37,640 nucleotides of DNA from Pseudomonadota bacterium (GTDB lineage Bacteria > Pseudomonadota > Alphaproteobacteria > Caulobacterales > Caulobacteraceae). The notes below the pieces were generated by a model. The model was not told where the DNA came from. It saw only the letters and a list, made by a program, of their open reading frames with translations, and did not search any database. The stretch covers positions 1-37,640 of the forward strand of contig JAEXZS010000039.1 of the NCBI GenBank assembly GCA_023451375.1. The letters are read 5' to 3'. Each line of letters starts with the position of its first letter. Position 1 is the stretch's first letter. Both the position numbers and the translations under genes were made by a program. Below are positions 15,847 through 24,700 of this stretch, in pieces.

Positions 15847-16272
15847 CTAGTTCGACCGGCTCTCGCGGGTGGCCAGCCACACCCGCATGCGGACGATCTC
15901 CGCCTCCTGGGTCCGGATGACCTCTTCGGCAAGGCCGCGAACCTCCGGATCGGAGCCATGCTCAAGCGCGATCCTGGCCATGGCGACCGCGCCCTCGTGG
16001 TGCGCGATCATACCCCGCATGAAGTCGACGTCGGCGTCGCCGCTGTACTCGATCTCCATGGCCGAATGCATCCGGGCGTTGGCCTCCTTGTAGGACCGGG
16101 TCGCCGGGCTGTCGGCCGCCGCGTCGCTGTGGCCGGCGTGCTGATCGATCGGCCGGGCATCGACCGCCACGGTCGCGGACGGCCTTGCGGCCTGACGGGA
16201 CAGCACTCCAAAGCCGAACACCGAGACGAGAAGGAAGAGCGCGATCACGCTGACCCATCCGATGCGTTTCAT
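15847..16272 (-). CDS. DUF305 family metal-associated periplasmic protein
   Basis: The 141-aa product has an N-terminal membrane anchor or signal (about 5-25), a HAGH element (45-48) and the DUF305 core: ARMHSAM (67-72), then DFMRGMIAHHEGAVAMA with His91 and His92. DUF305 proteins (CopM-like) are exported, ferritin-fold-like and often linked to copper or other metal stress; His and Met residues are thought to bind metal. An AGGAG Shine-Dalgarno precedes ATG 16272. It lies 31 bp after the P-type ATPase gene, on the same strand. Confidence 0.88.
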   Translation of the reverse strand: MKRIGWVSVIALFLLVSVFGFGVLSRQAARPSATVAVDARPIDQHAGHSDAAADSPATRSYKEANARMHSAMEIEYSGDADVDFMRGMIAHHEGAVAMARIALEHGSDPEVRGLAEEVIRTQEAEIVRMRVWLATRESRSN

Positions 16273-16303
16273 AGGGGTTCTCCTGTGCTTGAGGTTTGCG
16301 AGT

Positions 16304-18889
16304 TCACACGGCCTCTCGCGGGCCGCGCCAGGCGAGCAGACGCAGCGCGTTGAAGACGACCAGCAGCGTCGACCCCTCGTGGAGGGCCACCGCCGGACCG
16401 ATGCCGAGCCCGAAGATCGTCGCCGGAACGAGGAAGGCCACCACGCCGAGGCTGACGAACAGATTCTGTCGGATGATGCGGCGGGTCTGCCGGCTGAGGC
16501 CGACGGTGAACGGCAGCTTTGACAGGTCGTCAGCCATCAGGGCGACGTCGGCCGTCTCCAGGGCGACGTCCGATCCGGCCGCCCCCATGGCGACGCCCAC
16601 GGTCGCCGTCGCCATCGCCGGGGCGTCGTTGACCCCGTCTCCGACCATGGCGACCTTGGCCTCCGCCCGCAGTGTCTTGATGGCCTCGACCTTGTCCTCC
16701 GGCATCAGGTCGCCCCAGGCTTCGGTCAGGCCGACTTGCCCGGCGACCGCCTGGGCGGCCTTCTGATGGTCGCCCGAGATCATGATCATCCGGCGAATGC
16801 CGAGCGCGCGCAGCGCCGTCAGCGTCTCGCGCGCCTTCGCCCTGGGCGTGTCCAGAAGTCCGATGACGCCGAGGTCCTTGTTCCCCTGCCGCACCACCAT
16901 GAGGGTGCGGCCCTCGTTGCGCAGGGCGGCGACCGCGATCTCCGTGTCGGGGCCGAGCGGCGCGATGCCGTCGGCGCCGAACATCTCCGGCTTGCCGATC
17001 CAGATCTCCTTCCCCTCCAACCGGGCGGTGACCCCCTTCCCCGTCAGGCTGCGCAGATCCGTCGCGGTTCGCGCGGGCGCGGTCGCCAGGCGCTGGCTTC
17101 CATCCCGGACGATCGCCTCCGCGAGCGGATGGTCGCTGAGCCGTTCGACGGCGACGGCGATCTCCAGCAGCTCGTCTTCGGTCGTCTGGCCGAAGGGCAC
17201 GACATCGGTGATCCGCGGCTTGCCTTCGGTGAGGGTTCCGGTCTTGTCGAAGGCGATGGCGTCCAGCGCGCCGAGGTTCTCCAGCGGCGCCCCACCCTTC
17301 ACTAGGACCCCGGCCCGGGCCGCCCGGGCCACGCCGGACAGCACCGCGCTGGGCGTGGCGATGGCCAGGGCGCAGGGGCTCGCCGCCACCAGCACCGCCA
17401 TCGCGCGGTAGAAGCTGTCGCGGAAGGGCTCGTCGACGACCACCCAGGCGAACAGGAGAACGAAGGCCAGACCGAGGACCAGGGGAACGAAGACCCGTTC
17501 GAAGCGGTCGGTAAAGCGCTGCGTCGGCGATTTCTGGGTCTCGGCCTCGCTGACCATCCGGACGACCTTGGCCAGGGTCGTGTCGTTGGAGCGCCGCGTC
17601 GTCTCGATCTCGATCGCGCCGCCGCCGTTGATCGTGCCAGCGAAGACCACCGACGACGCCGCGACCGATTCGGGTCTGGCCCGCGCTTCCTCGGCGTCCG
17701 CGACCGGCTGCTTGTCGACCGGGATGCTCTCTCCGGTGACCGGCGCCTGGTTGACGCTGGACGTGCCCTTGATCACGAAGCCGTCGGCCGGCAACCGCTC
17801 GTTCGGCCGGACGACGACCAGGTCGCCGATCTCCAGCTGCTCCACGGGCAGTTCGACGACCTGATCGCCGCGCCGCACATGGGCGGTGCGCGGCGCCAGG
17901 GCCGCCAGCGCCTCGATCGCCTTCTTGGCGCGGCCCATGGCGTAGTGCTCGAGCGCGTGCCCCAGGCTGAACAGGAACAGCAGCAGCGCCCCCTCCGCCC
18001 AGGCGCCCAGCGCGGCCGCGCCCGCGGCCGCGACCAGCATCAGGGTGTCGATCTCGAACCGCTTGCGCCGCAGGTTTCCGATGGCTTCGCCGACCGTGAA
18101 CCAGCCGCCCAGAGCGTAGGCGATCAGGAAGAGCGCGAACGGCAGCATTTCCGGGAGGGCCGGAACGAATTTCTCGATCAGCCAGCCGATCGTCAGGGCG
18201 ACGCCGCTCCCCACGGCGAAGATCAGCTCCGTGTTCGGCCCCAGCACGCCGCCATGGCTATGGTCATGGCCGTCGCCCTCGGAATGGCCGTGGTCGTGTC
18301 CATCGCCCTCAGCGTGTCCGTGATCGTGGCCATCGCCCTCGGCGTGTCCGTGATCGTGGCCGTCGTCCGGACCATGACCCGACGCCGCGTTCCGGGCCGC
18401 TTGCGGCGCCGGCCCCACAGCCGCCGATGGGCCGGCGACGTCCGACGTCTCCGTCAACTTGAGACCAAGAGACGCCAGGCGCTCGACCAATCTCTCGCGG
18501 CTCGTGGCCTGACGGTCGAACTCCAGACGCAAGGCGCCCGCCGGATCCAGCGCGGCTTCGATGACGCCGGCTTCCTCGCCCAGCTCGGCCGCGAGCGTAC
18601 GGGCGTGGCGCGCATGGCGGACGCCGTCCACCCGTCCCGTGAGGTGGCCGAACCGCTCGCTGACCTCGGCGCCGGCCTGCCGCGCCCGCCGTCTGACCTG
18701 GGCCAGCGACAGCAGGTCCGGATCGTAGTGGATGCAGAGCTCCGGGCCGTCCGCGCCTTCGACCAGATGCGCCTCGGACACGCCCGCCTCAGCCTGCATG
18801 AGGGCGATGAGGCGGCCCACGCAGCCATCCTGGGCGTCAGGCGCGTGGGGAAGGAGGACGGGAATGTTGAGCCGAAGGGTCTTGGGCAT
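16304..18889 (-). CDS. P1B-4-type heavy-metal ATPase (Co/Zn/Cd/Fe class) with His-rich linker
   Basis: The 861-aa ATPase exports metal cations from the cytoplasm. Motifs: TGES (385-388), SPC in the transport helix (504-506), DKTGT with phosphorylated Asp (548-552), GDGVNDAPA in the hinge, and HEGST in the last helix (837-841). SPC plus HEG(G/S)(T) defines the P1B-4 group (CoaT, CtpD, CzcP), not the CPC-type ZntA or CopA. The N-terminus has two ferredoxin-like regions without CxxC and then a His/Asp/Gly-rich linker (171-213) built of a 10-residue repeat. The start is nine bases after the stop of a 43-aa gene. Within this czc operon, Zn, Cd or Co are likely substrates. Confidence 0.92.
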   Translation of the reverse strand: MPKTLRLNIPVLLPHAPDAQDGCVGRLIALMQAEAGVSEAHLVEGADGPELCIHYDPDLLSLAQVRRRARQAGAEVSERFGHLTGRVDGVRHARHARTLAAELGEEAGVIEAALDPAGALRLEFDRQATSRERLVERLASLGLKLTETSDVAGPSAAVGPAPQAARNAASGHGPDDGHDHGHAEGDGHDHGHAEGDGHDHGHSEGDGHDHSHGGVLGPNTELIFAVGSGVALTIGWLIEKFVPALPEMLPFALFLIAYALGGWFTVGEAIGNLRRKRFEIDTLMLVAAAGAAALGAWAEGALLLFLFSLGHALEHYAMGRAKKAIEALAALAPRTAHVRRGDQVVELPVEQLEIGDLVVVRPNERLPADGFVIKGTSSVNQAPVTGESIPVDKQPVADAEEARARPESVAASSVVFAGTINGGGAIEIETTRRSNDTTLAKVVRMVSEAETQKSPTQRFTDRFERVFVPLVLGLAFVLLFAWVVVDEPFRDSFYRAMAVLVAASPCALAIATPSAVLSGVARAARAGVLVKGGAPLENLGALDAIAFDKTGTLTEGKPRITDVVPFGQTTEDELLEIAVAVERLSDHPLAEAIVRDGSQRLATAPARTATDLRSLTGKGVTARLEGKEIWIGKPEMFGADGIAPLGPDTEIAVAALRNEGRTLMVVRQGNKDLGVIGLLDTPRAKARETLTALRALGIRRMIMISGDHQKAAQAVAGQVGLTEAWGDLMPEDKVEAIKTLRAEAKVAMVGDGVNDAPAMATATVGVAMGAAGSDVALETADVALMADDLSKLPFTVGLSRQTRRIIRQNLFVSLGVVAFLVPATIFGLGIGPAVALHEGSTLLVVFNALRLLAWRGPREAV
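18271..18360. repeat. Three 30-bp tandem repeats encoding the His-rich linker of the P-type ATPase
   Basis: Units 18271-18300, 18301-18330 and 18331-18360 each encode a DGHDHGHAEG-like decapeptide. The last two units differ at a single base, while the first is diverged, suggesting recent slippage expansion. Partial units flank the array. Confidence 0.85.
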
Positions 18890-18898
18890 GGTCGGGCC

Positions 18899-19030
18899 TC
18901 AGGGGAAGTCGCGGGTAAGGTTGGTGCGCTCGGGGATGAGAAGACCGGCGCCTTGCATGGCGGCGCCCGCGACGAAGGCGGCGAGGGCCAGGATCGCACT
19001 GAGCAGGGTGACGAGACGTTTGCGGTTCAC
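18899..19030 (-). CDS. 43-aa small membrane or exported protein
   Basis: The GTG-initiated frame encodes MNRKRLVTLLSAILALAAFVAG followed by a short polar tail ending LTRDFP. This is a positively charged start plus one hydrophobic helix, fitting a membrane peptide or a signal sequence. An excellent AGGAGGT Shine-Dalgarno lies 5 bases upstream and overlaps the stop of the preceding gene. The ATPase gene starts nine bases downstream. Spacing and ribosome site argue that it is translated. It may regulate or assist the P-type ATPase or CDF; no family is recognised. Confidence 0.65.
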   Translation of the reverse strand: MNRKRLVTLLSAILALAAFVAGAAMQGAGLLIPERTNLTRDFP

Positions 19031-19041
19031 CTCGCACCTCC

Positions 19042-19653
19042 TCAGGGCAATGCGACGACGGCGTCGAGCCAGCCGATCGCCTGGAGGCGCTCCAGCCCCT
19101 CGAACACGGGCAGCGCCAGGAGGAAGACAAGGCCGTCGCGAACGGTCTTGAGGAAGAACGACGGGCGGACCGACAGCTCCGTCTCATCCCGCCAGAGGCG
19201 AGGATCGGGCAGGAAGCGCGGGGTCCGGTCGAAATACGTCCGGTAGGTCTCGCCGAAGGCGGTCCCCAGATAGCTCTCCTCGCGCTTCGCGACGATGAGG
19301 AAGACCCCCCAGCAGGCCAGGGCGAACGCGAGGCCGACGCTGAGGCTGCCGGTCTGGGCGCCGACCCCGAAGGCCCCGATGACGCTGAAGACGTAGAGCG
19401 GATTGCGGCACAGCGAATAGGGTCCGCTGGCGACGATCTCCTGCGTCTTGCGCCCGCCGATGTAGAGGGAGCACCAGGCGCGTCCGAGCACGCAGACCAT
19501 GATCGCCACCAAGCCGAGGTGCTCGACCGGGTGTTCGAGCCCGGGCAGCGCTCGCACGAGAGCGGTCCAGGCCAGCAGGGCGAAAAGGCCCGCGGCGATG
19601 AAGAGCTTCCGCCACCGCTGCACCGAGGCGATGTCGATCAGGGGCGGGCTCAT
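19042..19653 (-). CDS. Isoprenylcysteine carboxyl methyltransferase family membrane protein
   Basis: The 203-aa membrane protein has an ICMT/PEMT-like core: GPYSLCRNPLYVFSVIGAFG, then a hydrophobic hairpin and KREESYLGTAFGETYRTYFDRTPRFLP, the conserved SAM-binding RxPxY and E-FG-Y pattern. Bacterial homologues methylate unknown targets and recur in czc-type clusters, though no prenylated substrate is known. ATG 19653 is preceded by GGAGG and overlaps the stop of the CDF gene by four bases. It extends beyond the core with a C-terminal hydrophobic segment. Confidence 0.85.
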   Translation of the reverse strand: MSPPLIDIASVQRWRKLFIAAGLFALLAWTALVRALPGLEHPVEHLGLVAIMVCVLGRAWCSLYIGGRKTQEIVASGPYSLCRNPLYVFSVIGAFGVGAQTGSLSVGLAFALACWGVFLIVAKREESYLGTAFGETYRTYFDRTPRFLPDPRLWRDETELSVRPSFFLKTVRDGLVFLLALPVFEGLERLQAIGWLDAVVALP

Positions 19654-20255
19654 GCGTCCGCCTCCGCGCCGTCGCGTCGCGCGGCCCGGGCGTCGCCGAG
19701 GATGTCGAGCCCCCCCTTGGCCGCGATGGCCGCGACCAGGACGCCGACCACCAGGTCGGGCCAGGCCTGATCCAGCCACATCACCAGACCGCCGGCGACG
19801 AGGATGCCGCCGTTGGACGCGAAATCATTGAGGCTGAAGGTCTCGGCGGCCTTCATGTTGACGTCGCTGCTTTGCTGGCGACGGATGAGCATGAGGCAGA
19901 TCAGATTGATGACCGCAGCGATGACGGCGAGGACCATCATGGTCGGGCCGACCGGTTCCGTCCCGGTCAGCGTCCGGCGCAGGGCGTCGAGCAGGACGAG
20001 GACCGCGAAGATCAGCAGCATCACGCCGGAGACCTGAGCCGCGCGGGTCTTCCAGATCAGGGCCCGGCCGACCGCGAGGAAGCTGATCAGATAGACGGCC
20101 GCGTCGGATCCGTTATCCACGGCGTTGGCCAGCAGGGCGCTGGAGTCGGCGGCGAGGCCGCCGACTCCCAAGCCCACGAACAGCAGAGCGTTCAGGGCCA
20201 GCACCGCCAGAAGCGTGCGGCGCTGGACCTGCTCCGTTCCGTGAGCCCCGCTCAT
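19650..20255 (-). CDS. Cation diffusion facilitator (CDF) family transporter
   Basis: The 201-aa protein has six predicted helices. It carries the intramembrane metal-site pattern DSSALLANAVDNGSD (helix 2) and FSLNDFASNGG (helix 5), where Asp/Asn replace the usual HxxxD/DxxxD combination. It lacks the long cytoplasmic C-terminal domain of classical CDFs, ending soon after helix 6, as do other short CDF relatives found in czc operons. The start overlaps the czcA stop (ATGA). It probably moves Zn, Cd or Co from cytoplasm to periplasm, where CzcCBA would pick it up; the substrate is inferred. Confidence 0.85.
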   Translation of the reverse strand: MSGAHGTEQVQRRTLLAVLALNALLFVGLGVGGLAADSSALLANAVDNGSDAAVYLISFLAVGRALIWKTRAAQVSGVMLLIFAVLVLLDALRRTLTGTEPVGPTMMVLAVIAAVINLICLMLIRRQQSSDVNMKAAETFSLNDFASNGGILVAGGLVMWLDQAWPDLVVGVLVAAIAAKGGLDILGDARAARRDGAEADA

Positions 20256-23200
20256 TCCTCGATCCCTTCCGCCTGCCGATGCTTCACGGCCTTGGCCGCG
20301 AAGGTCGGCAGGACCAGCAGGGTCAGGGCCGTGGCCGTCAGCAGACCGCCGATCACGACGGTGGCGAGCGGCTTCTGCACCTCCGCCCCGGCGCCATGGG
20401 CGATCGCCATCGGGATGAAGCCGACGATGGCGACGAGGGCGGTCGTCAGCACGGCGCGCAGCCGGCTGAAAGCGCCCTCGATCGCGGCCAGCCTCGGGGC
20501 CGCGCCCGCCTGCAACCGTTCCCGGATGGCCTGCATCAGAACCAGCCCGTTGAGCGTCGCCACCCCCGACACGGCGATGAAGCCCACCGCCGCCGACACC
20601 GAGAACGGCATGCCCCTCAAGAGAAGCGCGAGGGCTCCTCCAACCAGGGCCAAAGGCACGCAGGCGAACACCAAGCCCGCCTCCGCGAACGAGCCCAGGG
20701 CCATGAACAGAAGCACGCCGATCAGGACGAAGACGATCGGAATGACGAGGCCCAGACGCTGTTCGGCGCGCTTCAGGTTCTCGAACTGCCCGCCCCAGTC
20801 GAGGCGAACGCCGGTCGGGAGCTGAACCCTATCCACGTTCTTCTGGGCGTCCGCGACGAAGCCGCCGAGATCGCGACCGCGCACATTGGCCTGAACGACC
20901 ATGCGGCGGCTGCCGTTGTTGCGGCTGATCTGGTTCGGCCCCTCGGCGCTCTGGATACGGGCGACCGACGAAAGCGGCACGGTCACGCCGGTGGACGAGA
21001 CGATCGGCAGGGCGGCCAGGGCCGCGGGATCGTTTCGCGTCGCGTCCGGAAGGCGGACCACCACGTCGAAGCGACGGTCGCCTTCGAAGATGCGGCCCGC
21101 CTCCGCGCCGCCGATCGCGGCGGAGACCGCTTCGGAGACGTCGGCGGCGGACAGGCCGTAGTTGGCCGCCGCGAACCGGTCGACGCTCACCGTCAGGGTC
21201 GGCAGGCCGGACGCCTGCTCGACGCGGACGTCGGCCGATCCGGGCGTCTGACGCAGGGCATTGGCGACCTGGTCGGCGACCCGCTGCATGGTGGCGAAGT
21301 CGTCGCCGTAGACCATGACGGCGAGATCGGTCCGCACGCCGGAGATGAGTTCGTTGAAGCGCAGTTCGATCGGCTGGCTGAACTCGAAGTTGTTGCCGAT
21401 CTGCTGGGCGGCGACCTCCTCGATCCGGGCGATCAGCTCTTCCTTCTCGAGGCTGGAGTCTGGCCAGTCCTTGCGGTCCTTGAGCACGATGACGCTGTCC
21501 GAGATGTTCGGCGGCATCGGGTCCACCGCCGCCTCGGCCGTGCCGGTGCGCGAGAACATGGTCTCGACCTCCGGCTGGGCCTTGATGGCGCGCTCCAGCG
21601 CCATCTGCATGGCGAGGGACTGCTCCAGCGAGGCCGACGGCACCCGCAGGGCCTGCATGGCGATGTCGCCCTCGTCGAGGGTCGGGATGAACTCCCGGCC
21701 CAGGGTCATGAAGGAGACCGCCCCGATCGCCAGCGTGCCGACGGCCGCGATCAGCACGATCTTCGGCCGATCGACCGCCGAGCGGATGGCGGGCTCGATC
21801 CAGCGCCGGGCCTTGCGGAGAATGAAGGTCTCGTGCTCGTGCGCGTGGCCGTGTTCATCGACCTCCACCTTCTTGGGATCGCGCACCAGAAGCGCGGCCA
21901 TGGCCGGCACGAAGGTGAAGGAGAAGATGAAGGCGCCCACCAAGGCCAGCATGACGGTCGCGCCCATCGGGATGAAGGTCTTGCCCTCGACGCCCTCGAG
22001 CATCAGCAGCGGGGTGAATACGAGCAGGATGATCAGCTGGCCGTAGGCGGCGGGCTTGACCATCTGGCGGGCCGCCGCGCCCGCAACCTCGAGCCGCTCG
22101 CGCCGCGTCAGCATACGGCCGAGTTCGGCCCGGCGCTGGCTCAGCATGAGCAGGGTGTTCTCGACCACGACGACCGCGCCGTCGACGAGGAGGCCGAAAT
22201 CGAGCGCGCCAAGGCTCATCAGGTTGCCGCTGATTCCGAACCGGTTCATGCCGATGACCGCGAACAGGAAGCTGATCGGGATCATCAGGGCGGTGATCGA
22301 CGCCGCGCGGATGTTGCCGAGCAGCAGGAACAGCACGACGATGACCAACAGCGCGCCTTCCGTCAGGTTGCGCGCCACGGTGGCGATGGTGGAGTTCACC
22401 AGCGCCGAACGGTCGAGCACCGTCACCGCCTCGATGCCCGGCGGCAGGGTCTTCTGGACCTCCTCCAGCCGATCCCCGGCCGCCTGGGCGACGGTGCGGC
22501 TGTTTCCGCCCGCGATCATCAGGGCCGTTCCGAGAACGGCCTCATGGCCGTCGCGGCTGGCGCCGCCGAGCCGCGGAGCCTGTCCGATTTCTACCGTGGC
22601 CACATCGGACACGCGCACCACCAGCCCGCCGCGGTTCACGACCGGCGCCTGGGCCAGATCCTCGATCGTCAGCGCCAGGGCGTCGGTGCGGACGGTCAGG
22701 GCTTCGCCGGCGCGTTGCACATAACCGGCGCCGGCCTGGGTGTTGGCCCGGTCGAGCGCCTGGATCAGGTCGCCCATGCCGAGGCCGTAGGCCGACAGGC
22801 GCGCCGCGTCGGGGCGGACCGCATACTCCTTCACATAGCCGCCGACGGTGTCGACGCCGGCCAGGCCGGGCGCCGTCCGCATCTGCGGGGCGATGATCCA
22901 GTCCTGCACGGTGCGTAGATAGGTCGCCCTCGCTTGGGGCGTGGTCAGGAGTTCGCCCTCGGGCGTGAGGTAGTTCCCCCCCGCCTGCCAGCCGGGTTGT
23001 CCCGGCCGGGCCATGTTCTGGCTGTTGAACGGCTTATAGTCGACCGTCCACATCAGCACCTCGCCGAGCCCCGTCGTGATCGGCGCCAGCGCCGGCTCCA
23101 CGCCCTCGGGCATGGACTCGCGGGCCTGGGCCAATCGCTCCGCGACCTGCTGGCGGGCGAAATAAATATCGGTCTGGTCGGTGAAGATGACCGTAACCTG

Positions 23201-23473
23201 GCTGAACCCGTTCCGGCTGAGGGATCGGGTCGAGGTCAGGCCGGGGATCCCGGCCATCGCCGTCTCCAGCGGATAGGTGACCTGCCGCTCGATCTGCTCG
23301 GGCGCGAGAGCCGGAGCCACGGTCGTGATCTGGACCTGGCGGTTGGTGATGTCCGGAACCGCGTCGATCGGCAGTTTGGTGAGGTTGAACAGGCCGACGG
23401 CCGCGACCAGGGCCGTGGCGAGCACCACGAACCAGCGGAAGCGGACGGAGGCCTCGATGATGGCTTTGAACAT
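20252..23473 (-). CDS. czcA: CzcA-type heavy-metal RND efflux pump
   Basis: The 1073-aa inner-membrane proton/metal antiporter forms the engine of a CzcCBA tripartite pump. It starts MFKAIIEASVRFRWFVVLAT with KLPIDAVPDITNRQVQI, typical of the HME subfamily. The proton-relay helix contains DFGLLVDGAVVVVEN (425-439), the DFG-DGA-EN signature of the Co/Zn/Cd (HME1) class rather than the Cu/Ag class. A cytoplasmic loop holds a short His-rich stretch (DEHGHAHEHE). Length is standard. GGGGAGGG lies just upstream of ATG 23473, 12 bp after the czcB stop. It is co-transcribed with czcB and czcC. Confidence 0.95.
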   Translation of the reverse strand: MFKAIIEASVRFRWFVVLATALVAAVGLFNLTKLPIDAVPDITNRQVQITTVAPALAPEQIERQVTYPLETAMAGIPGLTSTRSLSRNGFSQVTVIFTDQTDIYFARQQVAERLAQARESMPEGVEPALAPITTGLGEVLMWTVDYKPFNSQNMARPGQPGWQAGGNYLTPEGELLTTPQARATYLRTVQDWIIAPQMRTAPGLAGVDTVGGYVKEYAVRPDAARLSAYGLGMGDLIQALDRANTQAGAGYVQRAGEALTVRTDALALTIEDLAQAPVVNRGGLVVRVSDVATVEIGQAPRLGGASRDGHEAVLGTALMIAGGNSRTVAQAAGDRLEEVQKTLPPGIEAVTVLDRSALVNSTIATVARNLTEGALLVIVVLFLLLGNIRAASITALMIPISFLFAVIGMNRFGISGNLMSLGALDFGLLVDGAVVVVENTLLMLSQRRAELGRMLTRRERLEVAGAAARQMVKPAAYGQLIILLVFTPLLMLEGVEGKTFIPMGATVMLALVGAFIFSFTFVPAMAALLVRDPKKVEVDEHGHAHEHETFILRKARRWIEPAIRSAVDRPKIVLIAAVGTLAIGAVSFMTLGREFIPTLDEGDIAMQALRVPSASLEQSLAMQMALERAIKAQPEVETMFSRTGTAEAAVDPMPPNISDSVIVLKDRKDWPDSSLEKEELIARIEEVAAQQIGNNFEFSQPIELRFNELISGVRTDLAVMVYGDDFATMQRVADQVANALRQTPGSADVRVEQASGLPTLTVSVDRFAAANYGLSAADVSEAVSAAIGGAEAGRIFEGDRRFDVVVRLPDATRNDPAALAALPIVSSTGVTVPLSSVARIQSAEGPNQISRNNGSRRMVVQANVRGRDLGGFVADAQKNVDRVQLPTGVRLDWGGQFENLKRAEQRLGLVIPIVFVLIGVLLFMALGSFAEAGLVFACVPLALVGGALALLLRGMPFSVSAAVGFIAVSGVATLNGLVLMQAIRERLQAGAAPRLAAIEGAFSRLRAVLTTALVAIVGFIPMAIAHGAGAEVQKPLATVVIGGLLTATALTLLVLPTFAAKAVKHRQAEGIEE

Positions 23474-23485
23474 CCGATCCCTCCC

Positions 23486-24700
23486 CTAGTGGCCGTGCTC
23501 GGCTTCGCCCTTGGCCATCTCGGCCTTGAGCAGGAAGGCGTTGGCGGAGGCGATGCGCTCATTGCCGTTGAGGCCGCGCAGGATCTCCGTGCGGCCCGCC
23601 GTCTGACGTCCGGCGAGCACCGGCGTGGCCTGGAAGCCCCCCTGGACCTGAACGAAGACCACGGTGTTCCCCTCGACGGTCTGAACCGCCTCCGTGGGGA
23701 CCGTCAGACCGCCGGCGGACTGCCCGGTCACAACGGCGCCCGTGACGGCCGAGCCGGCCGGCGGCAGGGTGGCGCCGACAGGCCGGGCGCGGATGACGGT
23801 CGCCCCGCTTTCGCCCGGCCCCGCGTCCGCGGCCACGCCGGTCACGACAGCGTCGAACTCCCCGTTCGGGCCGGTGACGCGCATAGACGACCCGGCGCGG
23901 ACATTGGCGGCGAGCGCCGGCGGCGCGTTGAAGACCATTTCGACGCGGGCCGGGTTGGACACCTCCGCGACCACGCCGCCCTGGGCGACGAAGCCGCCCG
24001 GTCCGACCTGCACATTGCTGACCACCCCCGAGATCGGGCTGGTGACGCTCAGGCGTCCGGACGCGTTCGGCGAGCCCGCGGCCGCGGACCGGGCCCTGGC
24101 GGCGCGGGTCGCCGCCTCGGCGCTGAGCAGTTCAGCCCGGGAAGCCTCGACTTCCTGTCGGGCGACCACCCCCTGTTCGGACAGGTTGCGATTCCGCTGA
24201 TACGCCTGACGCGCGGCCTCCGCGGAAGCCGCCGCCGCATCGGCGTCGGCGCGGAAGGTGGCGGCTTCGCCGCTGACCACGCTGACAAGCGGTTGTCCGG
24301 CGCGGACGCTTTGGCCCGGCGCCACGAGGACGTGCTCGACCCGTCCGCCCACGGCCGCAGCGACGGCCGCGCGGGAATCGACCATGGCTTCGACCCGGCC
24401 GGCGAGACGGGTTTCGCCGCCGCCGCCGCCGCCGACGCTCACGACCGTGATGCCCGCCGCCTGGATTTGCGCGGCGGTCAGCTCGACCCGACCCTCGGGC
24501 GCCTCGCCCTCTTCCGCATGTCCGGCCTCGCCTTCCGCGTGGCCCGCCTCGCCCTCGGCGTGGCCGGCCTCGCCTTCCGCCGCCGGGGTCGCCGCCGGGT
24601 CGTTCCGTTGCGTCGCCAGCCAGAGGCCGCCTCCACCGAGAACGACCAGGGCGGCGACGCCGCCGATGAGCAGGGTCTTGTTGGATGTGCGCTTGCGCAT
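23486..24700 (-). CDS. czcB: CzcB-type membrane-fusion protein with His/Glu-rich repeat
   Basis: The 404-aa periplasmic adaptor links CzcA to CzcC. It has one N-terminal membrane anchor (about 10-30), a metal-binding-like linker of three EGEAGHA heptads (about 43-63), then the HlyD/RND adaptor architecture: barrel-sandwich lipoyl halves (VGGRVEHVLVAPGQSVRAGQPL and SPISGVVSNVQVGPGGFV) around a helical hairpin, and beta-barrel and proximal domains. The C-terminus ends GEAEHGH. The start is fixed by a TGATG overlap with the czcC stop. Confidence 0.93.
   Translation of the reverse strand: MRKRTSNKTLLIGGVAALVVLGGGGLWLATQRNDPAATPAAEGEAGHAEGEAGHAEGEAGHAEEGEAPEGRVELTAAQIQAAGITVVSVGGGGGGETRLAGRVEAMVDSRAAVAAAVGGRVEHVLVAPGQSVRAGQPLVSVVSGEAATFRADADAAAASAEAARQAYQRNRNLSEQGVVARQEVEASRAELLSAEAATRAARARSAAAGSPNASGRLSVTSPISGVVSNVQVGPGGFVAQGGVVAEVSNPARVEMVFNAPPALAANVRAGSSMRVTGPNGEFDAVVTGVAADAGPGESGATVIRARPVGATLPPAGSAVTGAVVTGQSAGGLTVPTEAVQTVEGNTVVFVQVQGGFQATPVLAGRQTAGRTEILRGLNGNERIASANAFLLKAEMAKGEAEHGH
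24512..24574. repeat. Three 21-bp tandem repeats in czcB
   Basis: Units at 24512-24532, 24533-24553 and 24554-24574 each encode the heptad EGEAGHA near the N-terminus of CzcB. They add evenly spaced histidines and glutamates to the periplasmic linker and are likely prone to copy-number change. Confidence 0.8.

Noticed and set aside
18271..18360. Short tandem repeats that could be mistaken for a CRISPR array.
   Set aside because: They are contiguous, without spacers, in frame, and encode the His-rich ATPase linker.
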